Below, piece by piece: positions 58,532-64,000 of a stretch of DNA of 64,000 bases. A program made the translations under genes and the position numbers. The notes beneath the pieces were generated by a model, which saw only the letters and a program-made list of their open reading frames with translations, did no database searches and had not been told where the DNA came from. Every line of letters starts with the position of its first letter. The stretch's first letter is position 1. Source of the stretch: Oxalicibacterium flavum (GTDB taxonomy: Bacteria > Pseudomonadota > Gammaproteobacteria > Burkholderiales > Burkholderiaceae_D); NCBI RefSeq assembly GCF_014635065.1, contig NZ_BMCG01000002.1, positions 186,001 through 250,000 on the forward strand, given 5' to 3'.

Positions 58532-59416
58532 TCAGCCGGCGGTGTGCCGCGCACTTCCCTGCAGAACGGTCACGGTACAGGTCGTGCCGGCGATCAGCTT
58601 CTGCGCCGCTTCCGGATCGTCGAGCCGCACGCGTACCGGGATGCGCTGCGCGAGGCGCACCCAGTTGAAGGTCGGATTGACGTCGGCCAGCAGTTCCCTG
58701 CCGGTTGCCGCATCGCGATCGGTGATCCCGCGCGAGATGCTGTCGATATGGCCGTGCAACACCTGCTCGCCGCTCATCAGGCGAATCTCCACCGCGTCGC
58801 CCACGGCCAGGTACGGCAGCTTGGTTTCCTCGAAATAGCCGCTGACATAGAACGAATGACTGTCGATCAGCGCCAGCTGCGGCGTGCCGCCATTGGCGAA
58901 ATCGCCCGCGTGCACGTGCAGATTGGTCACGTAGCCGTCCACCGGTGCGCGGATCTCGGTACGCGCCAGGTTCAGCTGCGCGGTATCGCGCGTGGCGAGC
59001 GCGGCCAGGTAGCGCGCATGCGCGACCGCAGCGGCCGACACGGCTGCTTCGCGGTTTTCGTCGGTGACGATGGCCGCATCCAGTCCCTTGCGGCGCGCCG
59101 CTTCCCTGCTGCGCATCGCCTTCTCGGCCTGCTGTGCCGCCAGGCCCGCCTCGGCCTCGGCCAATGCATGCGCATAGCGGTCGCGGTCGATGCTGAACAG
59201 CACGTCGCCCTTGTGCACGAACTGGTTGTCATGCACGGCGACCTGCGTCACCACGCCCGAGACGTCGGGTGCGATGTGGATGATGTCGGCCTTGACGCGA
59301 CCGTCGCGCGTCCACGGCGACGTCATGTTGTCGTCCCACAGGAACTTGCCGAACACGAAGGCGGCGAGCAGCAATACGGCGGTAATCAGATAGCGGATGG
59401 AAACGGAAGCACGCAT
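58532..59416 (-). CDS. HlyD/AaeA-type membrane-fusion protein
   Basis: A 294-residue periplasmic adaptor with one N-terminal TM (LITAVLLLAAFVFGKFLW). It shows the lipoyl/beta-barrel halves TRDGRVKADIIHIAPDVSGV and ARTEIRAPVDGYVTNLHVHA GD, and a coiled-coil hairpin (about residues 85-150). The type is AaeA (p-hydroxybenzoate efflux) or EmrA-short. It connects the FUSC permease (59616-61826) with an outer-membrane channel, probably the NodT-type lipoprotein of the same operon. It is the last gene of the five-gene operon. Confidence 0.9.
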   Translation of the reverse strand: MRASVSIRYLITAVLLLAAFVFGKFLWDDNMTSPWTRDGRVKADIIHIAPDVSGVVTQVAVHDNQFVHKGDVLFSIDRDRYAHALAEAEAGLAAQQAEKAMRSREAARRKGLDAAIVTDENREAAVSAAAVAHARYLAALATRDTAQLNLARTEIRAPVDGYVTNLHVHAGDFANGGTPQLALIDSHSFYVSGYFEETKLPYLAVGDAVEIRLMSGEQVLHGHIDSISRGITDRDAATGRELLADVNPTFNWVRLAQRIPVRVRLDDPEAAQKLIAGTTCTVTVLQGSARHTAG

Positions 59417-59428
59417 GGCAACCTCGAA

Positions 59429-59626
59429 TCAGTAAAGGAGCAGCGCCATGGCGCCGAAGATGCAGACCAGCAGGCACAGGCGGAACAGCGCGCGATGCCA
59501 GACGTGGCGATAGACGCCGAAGTGGCCGCACAGCAGATCGACGCCCAGATGCACGATCAGGCTCAGCACGAACACCGGCAACAGGGACGGCAGCAGGATG
59601 CCGAAGACGGCGATTTCACGCGGCAT
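59429..59626 (-). CDS. DUF1656/AaeX-type small membrane protein
   Basis: A 65-residue protein with two TM helices (LLPSLLPVFVLSLIVHLGV and RLCLLVCIFGAMALLLY) and the central GVYRHVWHRALFR block of DUF1656/AaeX. These are found between the FUSC permease and the HlyD adaptor in AaeXAB-type systems. It overlaps the permease gene by 11 bases and the adaptor follows 12 bases later. Role unknown; probably an accessory part of the pump. Confidence 0.92.
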   Translation of the reverse strand: MPREIAVFGILLPSLLPVFVLSLIVHLGVDLLCGHFGVYRHVWHRALFRLCLLVCIFGAMALLLY

Positions 59627-61826
59627 GATCGGCCTCCTTCTGCGCCTCTTCGGGCACCAGCGCCCGGTCGAGCAGGGAACTGTAGATCAGATGCAGATCG
59701 GTCAGCGCGCGTTGCAGCATGTCGGCCGTCTCGCCGCCCTGCTCCATCGCCAACTGCGCGCGGATCGCCTGCCCGGCCTGCCGTACCGCGACCAGGGCCT
59801 GCGCATGGGCCTGCGGCTGGCGGGAGCGAAAATAGACGGCCAGCGCGGCTATGCAGGCATGCTGCGCGAGCCGGGCTGCATGGCCGGCCGGCAGACGATT
59901 GGCCAGTTCGCGCAGGTCGAGAATGGCGTGGCCGATCTCGAGCAGCGTGATCGCCTGGTTCAGGGTCTGCCGCGTGGCGGCGTTCGCCGTGCCGCGCATG
60001 CCCATGTTCAACTGGTTCAGCAGGTCGCGCATGCGGCTTTCGAAGCGATGCCGCAGCGAAGGACGATGGCTGATGCACAGCTGCCAGGCTTCGTCCCACA
60101 GCGCGGCCGCGATATGGCGCTGCGATCCCTGCCGGTGCGCGGGCAGGATCAGCACGAACATCAGCGCCGCCAGCACCAGCCCGAGCACCTGGGCCATGCT
60201 GTCGTTGAGAAAGCTCGTCACGTCGAAGCGCATCATGTTTTCGGGGGCGACCATCTGCGCGAACATCAGGTTGAAGCCGATGCCGATGCCCGCCACCTTG
60301 CGCCAGGTGCTCAGATAGCTGCCGGCCAGCAGGAACGGCAGCATCGCCAGCACCAGCATGCCGTAGCCCTCGACGTGGTTGAGCATGAAGAAGGCACAGA
60401 GGAAGGCGAACGGCACGGCCAGCGCAAAGCCCAGCGTGGTCTGCCGGATCAGCGCGTCCGGGTCGGCGGAAGACGCGGCCAGCCCGCAGAAGATCACCGT
60501 CATGATGACGGCGCCGCCGGCGCTCGGCCAGTTCAGTCCGTACCACGCCAGTGCCAGCAGCAACAGCGCGGCGGCGCTGCGCAGGCCGGCGGCCACCGCG
60601 ATCATCGGCGGCGTGCTCGGGCTGTAGGACAGGATCTTTCTCTGCGTGCCGGCCGGAACCAGCGTCAGGCGCCCGGCCAGTGCGTGGTAGTCGCCGACCA
60701 GTGCCAGCAGCTCGTCATGCAGGCGCCGGAACAATTCCAGCGCAGTATCCATGGCCAGTCGCTGCTCGGCGTTCGCGGCCTGCTCTTTGAATTCGTTCCT
60801 GAATCCGGCGCTGAATTCGCTACGTACTGCCGCAAGCCGCTGCGGCAGGCTCAGCGACAAGGCGGCCAGACGCTCACGCGTGACGCCGGCCTCGCGCGCG
60901 CTGCGCGCCGGCGCGTCCTCGACCAGCAATGCCTGCGACAAGTCGGCGAACAGTGGCTGGAGGTGTTGCGGCACCAGCGTCTCGTTCTGCGCGCGCAGGC
61001 GCTGCATCAGCCGATGCAGCGTGTGGAAAGTGGTCAGCGCCACCATCAGCGAGGCGTTGAACGCATGCAGCTGGCGGCTGCGCATACGGATGTCGCCCGC
61101 CTCGAACCACGAGGCGGCGCGGCCGGCTTCGAGCGCGGCCACCTCGGCGGCGAACTGCAAATGCAGGCGTTCCATCGCCGCATCGTCGAGCCGCCCCAGC
61201 AAGGCATCGTGAAACAGCTGCGTCGCATTGCGGTACAGACCGCGCACCGACTGCACGAGCTGGTCGCTCTGGTGCTTCGGAAACAGCGCATCGTTGACGA
61301 AGGCCGCGCACAGGATGCCGAGCGCGATTTCGGTGAAGCGCGCCACCGCCAGTTCGAACACGTTCAATGGTGCGGCGATCGCCGGCAAGGCGATCATGCA
61401 CACGGTATAGCCGGCCAGCACGAAGCCGTAGGAGCGCGCATTGCGCATCATCGCCGAACCATAGGTGCACAGGCCGACCCACAGCGCGACCGCGATGAAC
61501 AACAGCAGCGGCTGCTGCGGAAACAGGCCGACGATCGCGAGCGCCGCACCGCAACCGACCAGCGTGCCGAACAGCCGATAGATGCCCTTCTCGAGCGCCA
61601 TGCCGCTGCTGGGCAGCGCCACGATGAAGACCGTCATCATCGCGCTGCGCGGCGAATCGAAGCCGAGGCGGAACGCGATCCACAAGGCGAGGAAGGCCGC
61701 GGTCAGCGTCTTGAGGATGAAAATCCAGCGCTGCCCTTCGCTGCCGATCCAGTCCTGCAGCGCACGGCGCGCGTGGCGCTGCCACGGTGCACGCGTGCGG
61801 GAACGGGACGAAGAAACGGCGCGCAT
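59616..61826 (-). CDS. FUSC-family aromatic acid exporter permease (AaeB-like)
   Basis: A 736-residue inner-membrane permease with two 5-6 TM bundles (about 40-190 and 410-560) joined by a large cytoplasmic section. The first FUSC motif is WIFILKTLTAAFLALWIAFR LGFDSPRSAMMTV, the second APENMMRFDVTSFLNDSMAQ. AaeB-type pumps export aromatic carboxylic acids and related toxic metabolites. It lies 5 bases after the MarR regulator and overlaps DUF1656 by 11 bases. Start 61826 (MRAVSSSRSRTRAP). Confidence 0.92.
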   Translation of the reverse strand: MRAVSSSRSRTRAPWQRHARRALQDWIGSEGQRWIFILKTLTAAFLALWIAFRLGFDSPRSAMMTVFIVALPSSGMALEKGIYRLFGTLVGCGAALAIVGLFPQQPLLLFIAVALWVGLCTYGSAMMRNARSYGFVLAGYTVCMIALPAIAAPLNVFELAVARFTEIALGILCAAFVNDALFPKHQSDQLVQSVRGLYRNATQLFHDALLGRLDDAAMERLHLQFAAEVAALEAGRAASWFEAGDIRMRSRQLHAFNASLMVALTTFHTLHRLMQRLRAQNETLVPQHLQPLFADLSQALLVEDAPARSAREAGVTRERLAALSLSLPQRLAAVRSEFSAGFRNEFKEQAANAEQRLAMDTALELFRRLHDELLALVGDYHALAGRLTLVPAGTQRKILSYSPSTPPMIAVAAGLRSAAALLLLALAWYGLNWPSAGGAVIMTVIFCGLAASSADPDALIRQTTLGFALAVPFAFLCAFFMLNHVEGYGMLVLAMLPFLLAGSYLSTWRKVAGIGIGFNLMFAQMVAPENMMRFDVTSFLNDSMAQVLGLVLAALMFVLILPAHRQGSQRHIAAALWDEAWQLCISHRPSLRHRFESRMRDLLNQLNMGMRGTANAATRQTLNQAITLLEIGHAILDLRELANRLPAGHAARLAQHACIAALAVYFRSRQPQAHAQALVAVRQAGQAIRAQLAMEQGGETADMLQRALTDLHLIYSSLLDRALVPEEAQKEADHAA

Positions 61827-61831
61827 GGCGA

Positions 61832-62326
61832 TCAGTCCCGTTCGATGTTCTGCAACTGCTGGCGCAGCATGGCTTCCTGCTGTTCGAGGTCGCCATCGGG
61901 AATGCCGTCGTAGGTGCGATGCAGGATCGCCCAGTATTCGGGCGCGACCTGCTCGACGCGCCTGCGGCCGGCGGCGGTCAGCGAGATGACCACGCTGCGG
62001 CGGTCCTCGACGCTGAAACGGCGCTTGATGAAGCCCTGCCTTTCCAGGTCGTCGCAAATGCGCGTGAGGTTGGCGGGCTTTTCGGAACAGGCTTCGCTCA
62101 ATTCGGAAGCGCGCTGAGTTTCGTTGTCCGAGCCGTAGAGCACCATCAGCGCGGTGTAGCCGACGGTGGTCAGGCCGTGCGCCTTCATCGCCGCATTCAG
62201 CAGGTCCTGGGTCCGCTTCTGCAGGTGATAGGAAAGCCGGTTCAGCGTCACGAGCCGGCTTGGATAATCGGGCATGCGTTCGACGCATCGGCTGATGCGG
62301 CGATCGGTGCTGTCAAAGGATGTCAT
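61832..62326 (-). CDS. MarR-family transcriptional regulator
   Basis: A 164-residue winged-helix regulator. The DNA-binding part is TQRASELSEACSEKPANLTR ICDDLERQGFIKRRFSVEDR RSVVISLT, including the DRR wing. It responds in many systems to aromatic acids by lifting repression. Unusually it is encoded as the second gene of the operon rather than divergently. Its ATG overlaps the outer-membrane lipoprotein stop (ATGA). It is likely to act on the operator near 63852-63886. Confidence 0.9.
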   Translation of the reverse strand: MTSFDSTDRRISRCVERMPDYPSRLVTLNRLSYHLQKRTQDLLNAAMKAHGLTTVGYTALMVLYGSDNETQRASELSEACSEKPANLTRICDDLERQGFIKRRFSVEDRRSVVISLTAAGRRRVEQVAPEYWAILHRTYDGIPDGDLEQQEAMLRQQLQNIERD

Positions 62327-63819
62327 GGTGTCTGTACCTTGCCGAGGAGAATGGATTGATCGGAAGAACGCGCCTGCTTATCGAGCGCCGCCACGTCGGC
62401 TGACGGCAGGCCGCCGCCCAGCGCCAGCATCAGTTCGGCGTGGCTTTCCAGCCGGTGCGCGAGCAGCCGCGCCTGATCCTGCTGGCGCGACAGCAGGTTG
62501 ACCTCGCTGTCGATCAGAATCAGGTAGTCGGTCATGCCGGCCTTCACGCCCTGCTGCGCAAGTGCACGGGCACGCGTGGCAGTGGCCAGCGCCCGTTCGT
62601 TCAGGTGCAACTGCTGCTCGACCGAACGCGCCACGGCCAGCCGGCTGGCGACGCTTTCGAGCGCATACACCAGCGTGCCGTTGTAGCGCTCGACCGCCGC
62701 ATCGTAGGCCGCGGTGCGCGCGCCGAGCTTGCTGCGCAAGGCGCCGCCGTCGAAGATCGGCAGCGAGATCGCCGGGCCCAGCCCGCGCACCGACGATTCG
62801 CCGCTCAGGAACTTGGTGAATCCGATCGACTGGAAGCCGATGAAGGCCATCAGGTTGATGTCCGGATAGAAGGCGGCGCGCGCGGCGTCGATTTCCTTCG
62901 CTGCCGCTTCCACGCTCCAGCGGCTGGCCGTCACATCGGGACGACGCCCGATCAGGTCGGCCGGCAGGCGTGCGGGCAGCGCCAGCGCGTCGGCATCGTC
63001 CAGTCGCATTGCCGGCCGCGCGATCGATTCGCCGCTGCCCGGCCCCTTGCCGGCCAGCGCGGCAAGCTGGTTGCGCAGGATCGCAATGCGTTCTTCATGT
63101 GCCTCGATTTCCAGTTGCAACGCCGGCAGCGTGGCATCGAGCTGCGTCGCCTCGACCTCGCTGGCAAGGCCGGCTGCAAGGCGCTTCTGCATGATCTGCA
63201 CCGCCTGTCGGCGATGCGCGAGACGGTCGTTCGCCAGATCCTTGAGTGCATGTTCGAGCGACAGTGCGATGTAGCTGCGCACCACGGCCTGTTCCAGCGT
63301 CAGGCGCGCAAGCTGCGCCTCGGCATCGGCCACTTTCTTCTCGGCCAGCATGGCGGCCAGCGTGCTGCGCTGGCGTCCCCACAGGTCGAGGTCGTAGCCG
63401 GCCTCGAGCGCGACGCGGTTGTACCACGCATAGTTGCCGGCCTCGGGCGCCGGGATGAAGTCGTGTTCGGAAAACAGTTCGCGCTGCAGCGACATGCCGG
63501 CTTCGACGTGCGGCCGGGTGGCCGCCTGCCCCACGCCAGCCATCGCCTCGGCCTGGCGCGCCCGCGCCGCGGCTTCGCGCAACCCCGGATTGTCGCGCAG
63601 CGCGGTCTCGATCAGGCGATCGAGCTGCGGATCGCGATAGACCTGCCACCATTGCTCGGACGGCCATGCGCCGTGCGCATCGTCCGCCGCGATCGCGCTG
63701 CCGGCTTGCAGGGCGTTGGCGTCGAGCTGCGCCGACTGCGGGCGCGCGCTGCCCATATCGGCACAGCCACTCAGGGCGGCAACGATGCAAACCAGCAAGG
63801 GCAGGACGATGGGTTTCAT
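62323..63819 (-). CDS. NodT-family outer-membrane efflux lipoprotein
   Basis: A 498-residue OMF of the NodT/OprM type. Lipobox VAALSGC at the N-terminus gives a lipid-anchored protein. Two OEP repeats follow with WWQVYRDPQLDRLIETALRD NPGL in the first part and LPADLIGRRPDVTASRWSVE AA at the join, a strong hallmark of NodT. It forms the exit duct for the FUSC/HlyD pump. It is the first gene of the operon, ending with ATGA overlap to marR. Confidence 0.92.
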   Translation of the reverse strand: MKPIVLPLLVCIVAALSGCADMGSARPQSAQLDANALQAGSAIAADDAHGAWPSEQWWQVYRDPQLDRLIETALRDNPGLREAAARARQAEAMAGVGQAATRPHVEAGMSLQRELFSEHDFIPAPEAGNYAWYNRVALEAGYDLDLWGRQRSTLAAMLAEKKVADAEAQLARLTLEQAVVRSYIALSLEHALKDLANDRLAHRRQAVQIMQKRLAAGLASEVEATQLDATLPALQLEIEAHEERIAILRNQLAALAGKGPGSGESIARPAMRLDDADALALPARLPADLIGRRPDVTASRWSVEAAAKEIDAARAAFYPDINLMAFIGFQSIGFTKFLSGESSVRGLGPAISLPIFDGGALRSKLGARTAAYDAAVERYNGTLVYALESVASRLAVARSVEQQLHLNERALATATRARALAQQGVKAGMTDYLILIDSEVNLLSRQQDQARLLAHRLESHAELMLALGGGLPSADVAALDKQARSSDQSILLGKVQTP

Positions 63820-63851
63820 GACGGCAAAATCTGCGGATACGATGCCATTTA

Positions 63852-63886
63852 TTTTACTTAGATATATTTCATTAGTAAAGTAAATG
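63852..63886. promoter_or_regulatory. AT-rich inverted repeat, candidate MarR operator
   Basis: TTTACTT (63853-63859) and AAGTAAA (63879-63885) are inverted arms around an AT-rich centre, and TTAGTAAAGTAAAT gives a second overlapping half-site. It lies 33-67 bases upstream of the lipoprotein start and so covers the presumed promoter. A MarR-family operator is the natural reading. Confidence 0.62.
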
Positions 63887-63930
63887 ACGAAATTACCGCG
63901 CAATTCCGCAACAGAATCTCAAGGCCGGCC

Positions 63931-63966
63931 AATAAAAAACCGGCGCACGGTTACCCGTACGCCGGC
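63931..63966 (-). terminator. Rho-independent terminator of a gene beyond the right edge
   Basis: On the minus strand GCCGGCGTACGG-GTAA-CCGTGCGCCGG forms a strong stem (11 pairs with one mismatch) followed by TTTTTTATT (plus-strand 63931-63939). It must end a minus-strand gene whose last codons lie at or past 63974. Two frames have stops there (TGA at 63974-63976, TAA at 63984-63986), so the gene itself cannot be named. Confidence 0.88.
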
Positions 63967-64000
63967 ATGGCGATCAGTTCGGCTTATGCGGGAAGCTTGC

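Overview
The window is GC-rich, densely coded DNA from a Gram-negative bacterium. The protein families (FeoAB, OpgD, AsmA, Psd, CbpA/CbpM, SmpB, NodT-type lipoproteins, bacteriophytochrome) and their wording point to the betaproteobacterial order Burkholderiales, most likely family Oxalobacteraceae (Herbaspirillum/Noviherbaspirillum-like). That assignment is inference from protein character, not a database match. No rRNA, CRISPR array, prophage or insertion sequence was seen. A short AT-rich pocket at about 7.6-8.5 kb with unrecognised small genes is the only stretch that looks compositionally foreign.

Layout. 0-7.5 kb is a selenium locus: the 3' end of selB, the selenocysteine tRNA, and on the other strand a run reading small ORF, selU/mnmH, selD, then a PhnD/PhnC/PhnE/PhnE-type ABC transporter and a methyltransferase. 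The transporter resembles phosphonate importers, but its position argues for uptake of a selenium oxyanion. 8.5-13.8 kb is a metal-resistance island: CusF-like protein, multicopper oxidase, TolC-like lipoprotein, two His-rich exported proteins, and a divergent RcnR/DmeR-type repressor and DmeF cation-efflux pair with a clear operator. 13.8-24.7 kb holds an esterase, opgD, pbpG, a feoA-feoB-Cys-rich gene cluster, a TetR-controlled gene with a strong double operator, a VOC protein, alkB and an MFS transporter.

24.9-29.1 kb is an unusual four-gene chemosensory-like operon: a membrane-bound CheA-like kinase, a short MCP-like protein, a CheC/CheX-type phosphatase candidate and a CheY-like receiver. 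29.4-34.1 kb carries tapT and a translationally coupled pair of DNA-repair genes, a FAN1-type VRR-NUC nuclease and a DinG/FANCJ-like helicase with an added nuclease-like N-terminal domain. 34.2-41.4 kb has a flavin reductase/TetR divergon, an MFS transporter, smpB, a TauE/SafE permease and the bphO-bphP phytochrome operon. 41.4-49.6 kb contains a Nudix protein, an Rnk-like regulator with a coupled 44-residue membrane peptide, and an amide-utilisation circuit. In that circuit a sensor kinase whose N-terminus is a complete NCS1 permease, with its LuxR-type response regulator, faces fmdA-fmdB-amiS across a promoter region with a perfect 18-bp palindrome.

49.6-64 kb contains a frameshifted marC, psd, an AsmA protein, a nitronate monooxygenase-like enzyme, a VIT1-type transporter, cbpA-cbpM, a soxR divergon with a textbook SoxR box and 19-bp spacer, and a five-gene efflux operon (OMF lipoprotein, MarR, FUSC permease, DUF1656, HlyD/AaeA).
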